Origin: Pezicula radicicola
Lineage: Eukaryota > Ascomycota > Leotiomycetes > Helotiales > Dermateaceae
DNA length: 64,000 bases
Direction of reading: 5' to 3'
Assembly (NCBI GenBank): GCA_003008705.1
Contig: PDUO01000085.1
Location: 5,779-69,778, forward strand
Of the stretch, positions 36,076-47,116 are shown piece by piece. Under the pieces are notes generated by a model. That model worked only from the letters and a program-made list of their open reading frames with translations. It was not told where the DNA came from and did no database searches. Both the position numbers and the translations under genes were made by a program. Each line of letters opens with the position of its first letter. The first letter of the stretch is position 1.

Positions 36076-37129
36076 CTAACACCCACTAGTAGTAATCCCA
36101 CTAGCAACACAATACGTCCCATCAGCCCCACTCCCCGTCTTCGTCGGCTCATCCCCATCATCATTGCCCGTATACTTATAACAAACATCGGTATCCAGAA
36201 TACAACTATTAGTAATCGTAACCTTGTCACCGTAATTTGTATTTACGCCTGCAACGACTCCTCCGTTGGAGACGTGGATGTTAGTGAAGGTTGAGGTGCG
36301 TTTGTATTGCGTGCCGCAGTTGCCGCAGGATCGGTAGACTTTGCCGAAGGTGTCGGCGTAGAAGTTCTTTACGGCTACCGTGCCGCCGCCGTTGTGTTGG
36401 AGGATTTTATCTGACGCGGATTTGGCGCCTCCGCCGTTGACTGGTGTGTGTCAGTGTTGGGTTGTTGAAGTACGGGTAAAGGAGGGTGTGGGGCGAGAGC
36501 AGAAATACGTCTTTCTTATGCCCTACGTACTGCTTCGCTTGAAGCATGAAGTGTCTCTTCCTTTTTTTTCCCTTTTTTTTTCCAAATATTACTTACCGTA
36601 AGAGGTTCCCGAGGTTTGCTTGAAAGTAGCCGCGTCCTCACAGACATCAACCCACCAAACGTTGTTCAAGGTACAAGTGCCTAAGCAGTGAACGCCCTCG
36701 CCATTATTGGGGCCAATAATAACGTTAGAGAGGACGGCGCCAGCCTCGAGGACGAAGATGGCATCGGCATCTCCGCCTTCAGCTTGGTCATTGCAGGTAG
36801 AGACTAAAAGTTCAAAATCAGTATATATATGAAATAATTTGGACGTCTTGGAGTGATTGCAAGACTTACCACTACGGTCAAACTTGGCCATGGCTCCATC
36901 GAAAGTTGCGGATGCAGCGATGGTCTTGGCTGCAGCCAGGGCAGATGTCCCGGTAGATGCGGGGAATACACTGAGAGGTCAGGATGTATAGATATAGAGG
37001 GATAGAGAGCAAGAATGTTCGTAGACCCACGTACGTTTGGAGATTGGTGTTAGTAGCACGTGCCTCGAGGACAGCCGCATCGATGACAGCTGTGAAAGTG
37101 GAGGCGACGATGAGCTTGGAGAACAACAT
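36076..37129 (-). CDS. secreted pectate lyase, family PL3, 255 aa, four exons
   Basis: Exons are 37035-37129, 36870-36970, 36597-36803 and 36076-36440. Introns are 36971-37034 (GTACGT...CTCAG), 36804-36869 (GTAAGT...TTTTAG) and 36441-36596 (GTAAGT...ACCAG); all joins keep the frame and the stop is TAG. The N-terminus MLFSKLIVASTFTAVIDA is a signal peptide, followed by a short pro-region. The mature part holds CNDQAEGGDADAIFVLE, NVIIGPNNGEGVHC, NNVWWVDVCEDA, GKVYRSCGNCG and VTITNSCIL, the beta-helix pattern of PL3 lyases, which cleave de-esterified pectin by beta-elimination outside the cell and need calcium. Length is usual for the family. The basic residues expected in the active site are present around DKILQHNGGGTVAVKNF and YRSCGNC. 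No lesion found, in contrast to all neighbours, so it is probably under selection for plant cell-wall attack. Confidence 0.93.
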
Positions 37130-38806
37130 TTTGACTTTGGGAGGTTTGGCTGTAAGCGAGTACCGCTGAAAGGGTGAAGTATATACAGAGAAGTAAAAGT
37201 GAAGGAACCTAGAGAGCTTGATCGTTCATGGTCGCATAGCTTGCGGACTTTATATGTTGATCACGGAGAATCTTCATCCTTTCTGTTCATCTTTTCATGA
37301 ATGCTTTCCCTCCAATACATGCCCCTTGCAACTGGGGACGCAACAGCCAGCCAGATATATAGAGATGCAGGAAATCTGGTCTTCAAGGGTCCATTGAGGT
37401 TTTGCGGGGTATGTAATATAGAGTTAGTATCATCGCCTGTACGAAGTTTAGTTTTCCGAGTGGTTGTTCAGTAAGTGCCGAGGATATACGATCTCACTTA
37501 CCTGCTCTACTAACCCGAGAACATTCTCATTTTACTTCGTCGAAAAACTGCGGTGGGGGGAACTCATCATTGGCGGCACTGCAAAACCCGCAGCCGTCTT
37601 CCTCCCTCATATTCTTGCCAAGTTGCCATGGTAGTGTCCAGCGCCTAGCGTTCTACCTCCTTCATCTGAATCAGCACCTAAACTTCGATATCCATCTTGG
37701 CCATGATCTTGGCTGTCGTCTCTTGTTGCTTCTCCCTCTAATATTCTTGAGGGACCTTGGCCCTATTTATCATTTGCCGCCTTGGCTGGCAGGGTATAGC
37801 GTTATTTTCGGGGATACCTTATTGTAATATAATCCCATTTCCGCCAATTGTGAGTCGTTCAATATGGTGTCTAGATGGGAGGTCTAGCAGGCTAAAAGCA
37901 GTTGAGTGGCAGATACATGGATCATGGGATTAGGAGCGGGGCTGGAAATTGTGTGATTGGTGGATTATGTCTTTATGGCCGGTTCATGGACTATCCAGAA
38001 ATAATTGTAAAGACTTGATACTACACTTCGTAGATGATAATATGATCAATTGAATCTCGGCTGTAGGTAACCCGTACCCTGACTTCACTGTTGTACAGTA
38101 CTTGACGTCGTGCGGTTGCAAGAGGCAAGGTGAGCATCAAGCGAGGAAGTATGCTAGAGCGTCGGTGCGACGATGGCGCTCGTAGTACACTAATAGGACT
38201 ATTGCAAGGTAGCAAGACGACGCTTGTCGCCGCAGGCGTAGATACTAGGGGAGATTCGGTGAAGTTTAGTGGTCTCAGTGAGTTTCCTGTCCTCAAGCGA
38301 AAGGCCAAAGCACGTGATGTTGAAAGTCAGGTGAATGAAAATAGACCTCGAGATTCTGGTGATAATAACTTCAAATCCCGCCCTGCAATATCAGAGGCTG
38401 GAGGCACTTGCCATCTCGAACCGAAGCATTGTCATTCCTCTCTGGTCGCAGTACAAGCTCGCTGTGAAGACCCAATTTCAGCTTAGTAGCTGTACGATTC
38501 TGCTACTTGTTCTCTCTGCGGACATCCTTGTTGTCGGCTCTGTACGATGAGCATGTTCTTCTCTTTGGGCTCTCAATTACTTACTGATTGAGAATATGGC
38601 GCACTCGCCGACATGATTTAATTGTTGAGCGTGGGGACTGAAGTGGAAGGGGATAGAGGAGTTGTCGAGAACACTAGAACGCGAGCGAGAGCTTATTCGG
38701 CGGGGCCTTCGTATTTCTCATCTTCTTATTACTGTTAAGCTTATTCGAACCTCCCTTACCAAACTTTCTCCTTCGTCTTCTTTCACCTCCTTTCACCTAC
38801 TTTCCA
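37130..38806. other. intergenic; lyase promoter and unassigned frames
   Basis: The first few hundred bases should be the promoter of the minus-strand pectate lyase. GC content is higher than in the relic zones. ORFs at 37570, 38021 (-), 38130, 38335 and 38662 overlap in different frames and show no domain. The last may include a broken front part of the SDR that follows. Confidence 0.45.
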
Positions 38807-39486
38807 TTGTATATACTCCTCTGTGGCCGTGTTACGAAGACGAACACCAGAATCAAACTCTCCTATGGCGTACAGAATCTGGATGTCATCATTGCGAATG
38901 CAGGAAGGGCAGAATCTGGAAGGGTCACCGACACACCTCTATCGTCGATCCAGAAACACATTAATGTAAACGACTATACGCCTTTGAAACTATTCAAGGC
39001 TGCCTTGCCACTCCTCTGTCAATCCGCGCAGCCTAAGTTCTACGCGATATCCACCATCGTATCTTCTGTCACCGCCATGAGCACTGCGCTTAGGGGGCTT
39101 CCAAGGCACTGCTCAATTATTTTGTCCGATGGCTTACAGCTGAGAATAAAAACATCATAACTTAGGTCGTACATCCGGGGTAGGTCAAAGCTCCCCCACT
39201 AAAAGATGGGATTACATAAGACTGAGACTGATACTCCTCTCCTTCACAGCCTCGTGGCAACCGAAATAGGAAACAATACAGTTCAACAGTTTGCGAACAC
39301 CGGTGTCGAGTTGAAGCCCATCTCAATCGATGAGAGTGTTGGGGGAATTATAAAAGTGGTATATACAAGAAATAGGTAGATAATACATATCCTTGGCTAA
39401 TACACCTACGATAGATAGCAGAGGCCGGCAGGGACAAGACCAGTGGTCATTTCTTTGTATATGATGGCGCAGAGTTGCCGTGGTAG
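38807..39486 (+). pseudogene. NOR1-like short-chain dehydrogenase/reductase relic
   Basis: The frame gives VQNLDVIIANAG (the NAG motif of SDRs), then PLKLFKAALPLL and KFYAISTIVSSV (catalytic Ser region). A frameshift near 39100 leads to GASKALLNYFVRWLTAENK, where the Lys of YxxxK is present and the Tyr position falls on the break. Then TAG 39163, VVHPG and TAG 39181 read as Trp codons. A likely intron near 39360-39422 leads to SGHFFVYDGAELPW and the natural end TAG 39484. This C-terminus is typical of SDRs related to norsolorinic acid ketoreductase. The N-terminal nucleotide-binding Gly motif is absent, so it is truncated as well. Confidence 0.7.
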
Positions 39487-40620
39487 ATGGCGACGTTCTA
39501 AAAAAGGCCCGCGGCTCTGGTTTGGATTAACCCTAAGAGGTAGTGGGTTACGTCGTAGGATCGCAGTAAGTATAATGAATAGTAGAATTGCTTAGTCTTG
39601 AGGGTTCACTCCTTGAATCATTGTAGCCTATTCACGATTACTAGGCTAAGTTAGTTTAGCTTTACACGGCCATCTGTAGTAGTAATCACTATGCCTAGAA
39701 AGATTATACCTATCATGAACGTAGTTTCGTTAAAAGTTATATATATCCTTATCTACAATCCTATATTTAGCCTTTATATTCTATACAAGATCAAACTAGT
39801 TGCCAATAATCTTCGGATCTTCGTATTTAGCTCTCTAGTAGTTATATTTGTGAGCAAAATATGTGCATAGCTCTGGTCAGCGTAGTACAAAGTTGTAAGC
39901 CCAGCGTTGGCCAATATATTATCTAACGCGTTGCGTGTGATTAGCCACATCTTCTACAACACTTAATCTTAGTAGAAAAGATAGCGACGTAGTTCAGTTA
40001 TATACTAAACAATCGTTTCTTCTTCTAGATCGGTAAGCTTGCAAGAGTGGGCTAGAACATCGCATCGTGCAGGTCGGCTAGCTTGTTAGTAATAAAAGGT
40101 TGTAGTGGTATGTTACAGAGCTCTGCTGCCGCTCTTATACTAAGACTTCTGTTCTTTTTGCATAGAATTAAGAGCTAAAATGAACCTAGTTTCGTACGAA
40201 GTAGAATCTACATGTTGTGTTGTAAGGGAGTAATAGTATTTCAGGAAAAGTGTTCAGCTCGCTTATCATATACGTTACATTATATCATGTATTATACGGT
40301 GGGTTTAGTGAATATAGAATTGAGGTTGAATTGCTTGCTTGATCTGATTAAAAAGGGGGAAATTGCTGGTTGAGTAAAACATTTCCCTGTAGTGCACAGA
40401 CTGGCGCAGCCTGTATAAGCGTGAAGCCTATCACCTGCTTATCTAACACGTTACGTTACCCGACGATTAGTTAAGCTTTTACCTGACGATAACTTAAGTC
40501 TCTCCATCGTGTCAACGTGGAAGTGCCGTAGCGGCGCAAAACCTCTCTACGGCTAGGTTAATAATCACTGGGAGACACACGAGAGCCGCCCTTATACCTC
40601 CAGTTTGTAACCGACACAAC
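39487..40620. other. intergenic, no gene seen
   Basis: No ORF above background, no repeat recognised. The segment before 40621 should contain the promoter of the Zn2Cys6 gene. Confidence 0.5.
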
Positions 40621-41818
40621 ATGTCAGCGCCGAGTTGTGGCAGTCCGACGAAGCCGGCACCGCAAAGAGCGGGAACGGGAACGAGGACTTCCGAGCTCCT
40701 CAACCGCAAGGCCTGTATTCCATGTACCAAGGCGAAACACAGGTGTGACAAAGGAACACCGGCCTGTCACCGTTGCACCGAGAGAGCTATTGATTGCCAG
40801 TATCCAGCCCATTCTTGTCATCGGCCCAGACACCGTACATGCTGCCACAATTCGATGACAATGATGAAGATGCACAGATAGCTGACCTGGGCGTTGGAAA
40901 TCCTTCCTCTTCCTTGACTGTTCGAAGCATTGATGGGTCTTGTTTCCTAGGCTCAAGCACCTGGAAAATCGAGCACTGGAATGCCGATCTCCAACCTCGT
41001 TCGATACATACCTCCACACTTAAGAGATGGGCCGATGAAATCCAGGAATGGCTACGACAGTGGGTCAGTGACGGCGCCAATCCATTCATTCATAAGCAAT
41101 TGTACGACCCAATGGGCCTATCTCAGTGCCTCCAAGATGCCTGGGCGACGCTTACGGTATTCTTCTCCAAGACGAGAGAGAACGAAAATATAACAATGGA
41201 CATTGTCCAAGCTCGAGCCCACCACCTCCTAGTGCAACAAAACTGGGAAGACGACTCCTTAATGGCGGTGCCCCCCTTAATGGAAACAATCGATCATCTC
41301 GCTAGAGTCCAGGCTCTTTTTATCTACCAGTTTATCCGCCTATTTGACGGAGATATCCGCCAGCGAGCGCTTGCTGAGAAGGATATTCCCACTCTGTCGT
41401 CTTGGTGCCAGCAGCTCTGGCAGTCCGCGTATTTGGATGCCGAGTGCGGTGCATGGACTCCGGACGATGGCGCCAACCGCGGCGATCCTATACATCAGAT
41501 CTGGAGAGCGTGGATAAAAAGTGAGAGTGTCCGGCGGACATTGCTCGTTGCCAACTACACGCAAGCTATATTTTTAACTTTGAGAGATTGATATATAGTG
41601 TGTCCTGGAGTGGTCATATTCACAGCGAGGCAGGGACTCTGGGATGCGCGTTCTTCGAGTGTATAGGATCAAGTGAAACAGAACAGAGATCCGATATTAG
41701 TTACATCCTCGAAGGCCGAGCAACTCTTCTTTACTAACAAACCTAGCCATGTAGATAGCTTTTCTACTCTGATGCTTAAGATTATCTGGACTATGAGGAA
41801 CATGTCGTATGAGAGCTA
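40621..41818 (+). pseudogene. Zn(II)2Cys6 cluster-type regulator relic
   Basis: From ATG 40621 the frame encodes an N-terminal Ser/Pro/Thr tail and a CX2CX6CX6CX2CX6C zinc cluster (Cys from about 40711, basic KAKHR loop). Near 40800 the frame must shift by one base to continue into PYMLPQFDDNDED and the long middle domain, open until TGA at 41589. That domain includes HLARVQALFIYQFIRLFDG and ESVRRTLLVANYTQAIFL, a pattern seen in many C6 regulators located in secondary-metabolite clusters. After the TGA (expected Trp) the same frame goes on with VCPGVVIFTARQGLWDARSS, another TAG (Trp) and a helical end stopping near 41818. The zinc finger is intact but the protein would be cut. Likely the pathway regulator of the neighbouring polyketide genes. 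Confidence 0.78.
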
Positions 41819-42136
41819 AGCGCTTAAGATAAAACCTAAGATATATATTAAAATACTCCACTCTTTGAAGTTACTACTAGAAGGACTTTTTATTATTAAA
41901 TACACTCCTAATTTTTTTTCCAGCTAGGTTCCTTGTTAGTAATAATAGGTTAAATTGACTAAATTAAAGCTATTTAGATATAGGGTTACTATATTATATA
42001 TAAGACTAAATAGAGTGATTCCAAGAAGGAGAACAAGAAGAACGACAACTACGATTCTGAATACTCTACTAGTCTCCTCACGTTATCCAATATAGCTCTT
42101 ACTAGCTACTTTGAATATCCAGATCGAAACAACTAC

Positions 42137-42520
42137 GTGGTAGATACTGGCTGTTCGGAACACGCCTCCAACAACCTGAACCACTTCTCAGAATACAAGG
42201 AGATCACTGGTTTGAAACCAGTACTTACTGCTAATGACCTAGTGCTTCCACTTGGAATTGGAACAGTAAGTGCTAATGTGATTCTCTCTAATGGAAAACA
42301 CTTCAATTTGAAGTTGACCAATGTGTTCCATTGCCCCGATCTCCCTACTAGTCTCTTTGCAGGCCTGAAGCTCTACCAAACCGGAGGCTATATGAGAGAT
42401 GGGAAGATCGTTGATAAAAGAGGCAGAAAGGTTGCCCAGTACTTACTAGAAAAGGGCATACTCCTGAAGCTGGCCCACCAAGATAGCTGTTTCTATTTCG
42501 CTTTCCCTCTTCTACACTAA
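42137..42520 (+). pseudogene. copia protease segment
   Basis: The frame begins VDTGCSEHASNNLNHF, where DTG is the retropepsin active site, and goes on with ILSNGKHFNLKLTNVFHCPD and LLKLAHQD. The frame opens upstream (YPDRNNYV before it), so the ORF start is not a real initiation site; it is part of a polyprotein. It ends at TAA 42518 and the next segment is in another frame. Confidence 0.8.
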
Positions 42521-42539
42521 GAACCTACACCAAGAACTT

Positions 42540-43451
42540 ATGCCAACGGAAGAGCTCCTGCATCGCCGATTTGCCTACGCTGGTATAGAGATAGTTCGGA
42601 AGACTTCGAAAATAGTTACTAGACTAGAATTCAATAAGGTTGTCTATGATCACGATCTTGGACCTACCAAGCTTTGCTACTCTTATGAACTAGTAAAACC
42701 ACTAGTTACAATAAGACGTACTGCTCCACAAGAAAAGAGAGTAGGAGCTGTAGTCTCTCTTGATGTAATCAAGATGAAATACAAGAGCTACAATGGCTAC
42801 CACTGGGCCACTATTTTTACCGACAACGCCTTAAGAGCTCATTTTGGCTACACCCACGAAGACAAAGGTGGGGCCTATAATGCGATCAGAATGTTTTATA
42901 CAATAATCGAAACTCAATATAGAATCATTGTGCAGTGCTACAAGATGGATGGCGGCAAGGAATTCGGAGTCAAAGTGCTCCAATCGTTCTATAAGGAACG
43001 AGGTCTCCGCCACAAGCCTGCAACTCCAAATACACCAAGTATAGGAGGTCTCCATGAACGAGCAAATCGTACAATTGTAGAACGAATGAGATCAGTAGCA
43101 ATTGATATGGATATTCTCAAGTGCCTCTGGTCAGAGATCCTACAGGCTGTAATTCATATTACGAACCGTACTGCTACGCGTGCGCTAGATGGAGTGACGC
43201 CTTACGAGTACTTCATGAATTCAGTCGATCCCACTCAACAAAACAAGTCCTCTCTGGCACATTTACGTGTACTGGGCTGTGAAGCTCTAGTCCAAATACC
43301 TGAGCAGACTAGAGTTAAATCAGCAAAGCTTGAACCACGCGCTGAGAGAGGTATATTAGTTGGTTTTAAGGGCGTACCATATCTACTGTGTGTGGGTTCC
43401 ATCACGATCGCGTGGCCACCAACTTGTTCGAAGTGCCAGCGTACGATTTAA
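42540..43451 (+). pseudogene. copia integrase segment
   Basis: Starts with the GAG-pre-integrase HRRF motif; the zinc-binding HHCC module is incomplete. The core has all three catalytic acids: Asp in SLDVIKMKY, Asp in YKMDGGKEFG, and Glu in LHERANRTIVERMRS. The downstream phrase ERGILVGFKG is the conserved copia end of the integrase. A frame change near 43360 leads into ORF 43360-43695 (VWVPSRSRGHQLVRSASVRF). The segment has remarkably few stops for this window. Confidence 0.85.
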
Positions 43452-44029
43452 TGAAGGAGGTTTTAAGACTGAAGTCTCTTCTTCTATTACTTTTGTTCCC
43501 AAAGACGACTCAGAGCTTGAACAAGGGGTGAACAGCGATAGCGACGATGAAGATCAAAAAGCCAATCGATTATTTAAGCCCTCGAACGCTAAGGAAAAGA
43601 AGAAGCTAGATGACAGTATTAATACTGTAGACAACTATAAAAACATATATAATCTACAAGAACTCGAAGAGCTATATGAACGTCCAATTGCATAAAGGAA
43701 TCCCTATTCTCCCTTGAGTTCCAGTTTCAGAGCTGACTCCGAACCGACTACTCTAGATACTGAAGACTCCCTCTCCGATATTCACGAAGAACCCAAATTG
43801 CCGAATACAATACAAATTAGGTATGGAAAACGTTGACCGGCTGGCAGCAAGAACAATCCAAAAGAGGCGGAGAACAGCGAGCACTCTGGCAGGGGTGCCA
43901 CAGCCACTGTGAATCGAATTACTACTCGATCTCAAGCTTAGAAGGCTCTAGCTAAGGCTACAAACGCCGCACAATTCACAGCGTTCCTCACGCTGGTTCA
44001 CTTGATTCAATCGACCCTCAATCATACGA

Positions 44030-44275
44030 AGAAGCCATTACTAGCCCAAATGCGAAGAACTGTAGGTTGGAAATAGCTCTGGAATTGAAGTCTTTATAAC
44101 AGAAGAAGACCCGGAAATTAGTGCCAAAACCATACTCCAAGAAGGTACTCGCCGGCCATTAGGTATTCAAAACTAAACGCAATAAAGATGGCAAGATAAT
44201 CAAGTATAAGGCTCGCTAGGTAATCAAAGGCTACAAGCAACAAATGTAAAAGTGAAAATGGCTTAATTATATTAT
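44030..44275 (+). pseudogene. copia reverse transcriptase N-terminal fragment
   Basis: The frame reads SPNAKN, WKLA, KTRKLVPKPYS, LAGH, TAG, VFKTKRNKDGKIIKYKAR, TAG, VIKGYKQQM. Both TAGs stand where copia RTs have Trp (GHWVFK and KARWV), direct evidence of TGG to TAG. The palm domain with YVDD is missing. Confidence 0.75.
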
Positions 44276-44389
44276 GTCGTACAAGGTCGAATTCTTCAGT
44301 TTACTGATACTAGTCATAGTATATCGTGGTCGAGGCGGTTATCATACCATGGAGCATCTTGTTTGCTTCCCCACATGAATATTCAAGCC

Positions 44390-45244
44390 CTAATTAAGGC
44401 AATCCTGTGTAGTAGGACTACCCTCATAGTTAATACCAAACCTAGCGGCCTCGGCGATTAGGTAACCAGTCACAAAAGCTGACCCTTCGGCTGACTCGTC
44501 GAATAACACGAGAGTATAGCTGTCTACTGGCGACGTGTAGTACGCCCAATTAATGAAATTCCACGTAAGTATGGCCAGTAAGTTAGCCCAATCGGTATCA
44601 TATTGACTCTCGTATATGCCGCACCCATTAACATAAGAGTATTTGAGCCCGGCCATAGATCCAAAGTCCCACGTGGCTGTGGTCCTCTTGGTGGAGGAGT
44701 TCTGCTGTAGCACAGAGTACATTCCCACGACCCCGTGCGTAACATTACTTGCATGCACATAAAGCTTCCCATTGTGATGCTTCATTATCGCCGCATTGCC
44801 CGGGACGCCATAGGAACTGACATTTCCTCCAGTCAGTACAGTCTCGCCAGGTAAGTTGCTGCCCAAGTAATTATAAAACCCATCAACATCATTAGCAATA
44901 GCCGTCCAGTTCCATTCAGACGCGCCAGGATTACTCCCTGTCCGAGCCCAGAGCGTTTGGCCCTGGTTCATGATATACTCTACTGAAGCGCCGATCCGGG
45001 AGCTAGTCGCTCCAATTGCCACAGCGGCCCCGAGTAGGTAAGTCACTGCATCGGCGCCACATTGCAGCCATTGTAGTTTGGTAGTCCCCTCTTCAACGTT
45101 GCAGTCTTGTACGATTGCCTGGATGTAGCTATTACCAACAAAGTGTTGGTACGTATATAGTCGAGCGATCCCGGCGTACCAGCTCACTGCTGCATATGCC
45201 GTGAGCGAGAACAGCGCCATAATAAGGCATAGTTTGGGTATCAT
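44390..45244 (-). CDS. secreted orphan protein, 284 aa
   Basis: A single uninterrupted frame from ATG 45244 to TAA 44390. The N-terminus MIPKLCLIMALFSLTAYA is a typical signal peptide (cleavage likely after residue 18). The mature part has four Cys (in QDCNVEE, LQCGAD, NGCGIYE and QDCLN), possibly two disulfides, four N-glycosylation sequons (NWT, NVS, NVT, NSS), many Gly, Tyr and Trp, and no transmembrane segment apart from a mildly hydrophobic YLLGAAVAIGA stretch. I do not recognise the family. No lesion is present although the copia fragment ends about 50 bp from its 3' end and relics lie on both sides. A secreted effector or a secreted defence/competition protein are the obvious options; no function can be read from sequence. 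Confidence 0.75.
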   Translation of the reverse strand: MIPKLCLIMALFSLTAYAAVSWYAGIARLYTYQHFVGNSYIQAIVQDCNVEEGTTKLQWLQCGADAVTYLLGAAVAIGATSSRIGASVEYIMNQGQTLWARTGSNPGASEWNWTAIANDVDGFYNYLGSNLPGETVLTGGNVSSYGVPGNAAIMKHHNGKLYVHASNVTHGVVGMYSVLQQNSSTKRTTATWDFGSMAGLKYSYVNGCGIYESQYDTDWANLLAILTWNFINWAYYTSPVDSYTLVLFDESAEGSAFVTGYLIAEAARFGINYEGSPTTQDCLN

Positions 45245-46311
45245 GCTGAGGGAGGGTTGACGTTTTCCGAATAAAATGCGGTGTTTAGCTCCAAATAAGG
45301 GCGGCCGGCCTATTATCCTAGCGTAGATAGTTAGTCTAAAAGTCTAGTATACTATCGAAATGATGATACATTATCTTTTAATAGGGATAAAACGAATCGA
45401 GTTAGGTGAATTAATTATCTTACCTAAAGTTGGAAGATAAACTCTTTGATATACAACGTGACCGATGTATCGCCTTTTCAACTCCCAATATGATTCCAAG
45501 CCACGGCTGTTGCTTAATGCCTGCTGTGATGTGTAAAGGGTGGATAGAGTCTGGTATTCGGAAGTGTAGTAAGTGATTTATATACAGTAGAAACTTGACA
45601 AAAACAACTAACCGTTGCATTTGAATGGAGGCAGAAGCAGCTAGTGACAATAGTATACTCAGTACTACCCACTTATACAAAAGTAGATCGTACAATTCCG
45701 CTGTGGAGCTGAACACTACTCAGGCGAGCAGTCGGAAAGTTACCTTCTCCACATCTATCCGGGACAGGTCGAGGCCCGCTGTCTAGTCATTTTGGTCCAG
45801 AGCTTCAATCAATACTATCCCACTGATCCAACTTGAATTCCCTGCGATTGCTGGGCACAGTATGGGCATCTATCTAGAGTGTCTAGCAAATAAAAGCTGC
45901 TGTCTCTGAGAGGCTATTGTGCACTGCCAGGCTTCTTGAAATTTCTACGGGTACTCTGGCTATTACAACAGACGAGATTTTGGCCTACTACTCCGGCCAC
46001 TCGGAACAGGTGCTTCTTACTTACAGTGGGCCGCACGGGGAATTTAAGTTGAATCAGGGGGGGAAGAAAGAGATGTTGTAGTCTGTCCCAGTGTACGTCT
46101 TTCTCATGGGCAGATAGTATTTCGGAAATTCCATACTTCGTATTATTATAAATATTAATTATTTGGAGTTTAGATTTTCTATAAATTATATAAAATTGAC
46201 GTCTTTTTTAGCAGTGGCCGGTGCCCACGGTTGATCTGCTCTCTCACTGTAAGGTTGTTCCTGCATTGACCCACGCGTGGATCATAGGGAGGGGAGGATA
46301 GTAATCTTACT
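45245..46311. other. intergenic with one doubtful ORF
   Basis: Upstream region of the secreted orphan. A minus ORF 45420-45716 begins MFSSTAELYDLLLYKWVVLS with a membrane-type helix and could be a first exon (possible donor GTTAGT after QMQR), but no following exon is recognised. A short AT-rich patch lies at about 46140-46200. Confidence 0.35.
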
Positions 46312-46591
46312 GTACTCTCTCCCCCTAAATAAATACTATTTGGTGGGCTCTGTGGGCCGGAGTTATGAAGCGTACACTTTGAGTGTTGAAGCCCTTGCCT
46401 ACCTTGTTGCACAGGCCAAAATCTGGTCTGTTGTAAAAACTAGGGCGTACGTAGAAGGTTCAAGTGGCCTGTCTACCTCCTAATAGGCTGTAGAAGCAGT
46501 ACTTTCTATTTGTTAGGACCCCTGGACAGCTGGGACCACCCACCCACCAAATAACATTTATTTAGGGGGGGAGGGGAGGGGGGAAGAGTAC
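46312..46591. repeat. 280-bp element with G/C-tract inverted ends
   Basis: The left end (GTACTCTCTCCCCCTAAATA then ATACTATTTGGTGGG) and the right end are inverted copies: the reverse complement of the right end reads GTACTCTTCCCCCCTCCC, then CCCCTAAATAAATGTTATTTGGTGGG. It has no coding frame. This looks like a non-autonomous DNA element. GTAC stands at both tips. Confidence 0.6.
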
Positions 46592-46912
46592 TTGTGACAA
46601 GTTTTAACTGGTCATTCTAACGCAACTCCGTAACACACCACTCCTTACAGTAAAGAAAGGTTACAGAGAAAATTTAGGCTTAAATATCCGAGAAGCTTAG
46701 CTACGTTCAGTAGCCATGAAGTTATCGGGCCGATGTAAACCAACAAAATAGAAGGCCTTGACTCTTGATTGGGATGTTGAAAGAATTAATGGAGCAGATT
46801 GTATACCGAAGCCGAGAATAACACGAACGCACGAGCCGTTGATCACATCTTGATACGGAGGTTCCGGCCAAAAGTCATGCGAATTTAGGGCCCATGCCCT
46901 GTATTACAGGGT
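46592..46912. other. spacer between two repeat copies
   Basis: No gene, no RNA gene and no further repeat recognised between the inverted-end element and its second copy. Confidence 0.4.
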
Positions 46913-47113
46913 ATATACTATCCCCCCCCCCCTAAATAGAGGTTATTTGGTGGGCTCCGTGGGTCGGAGTTATAGAGTGTATACTCTGAGTGGTCAGAAG
47001 CACCTGAGAAGTCCCCATCTACCAGACTCTGCCTTGTTGCAGAGGCCAAAAATTAGTCTGTTGTAATTTGTAGGGGTTACGTAGAAGATTCGAGAGGCCT
47101 GACAGAGGCCTGG
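46913..47113. repeat. second, 3'-truncated copy of the same element
   Basis: A direct, diverged copy of the left about 190 bp of 46312-46591: it starts with a 13-C tract and CTAAATAGAGGTTATTTGGT, then shares TGGGCTCCGTGGG, the CTTGTTGCA block and the ACGTAGAAG block. The right inverted end is missing; the copy stops where the next small coding region begins. Confidence 0.6.
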
Positions 47114-47116
47114 TAG

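Larger units (their letters stand above)
41990..44340 (+). mobile_element. truncated Ty1/copia retrotransposon
   Basis: Protease, GAG-pre-integrase, integrase and the first part of reverse transcriptase follow in the copia order. No LTR was recognised on either side, the gag region is AT-eroded, and the RT is cut near 44270-44340, before its YVDD box. The order and content are clear; the exact ends are not. Confidence 0.85.

Noticed and set aside
46918..46934. Poly-C tract with CCCTAA as telomere-like sequence
   Set aside because: Only one CCCTAA occurs at the end of the C run; there is no tandem telomere repeat, and the word belongs to the dispersed inverted-end element.
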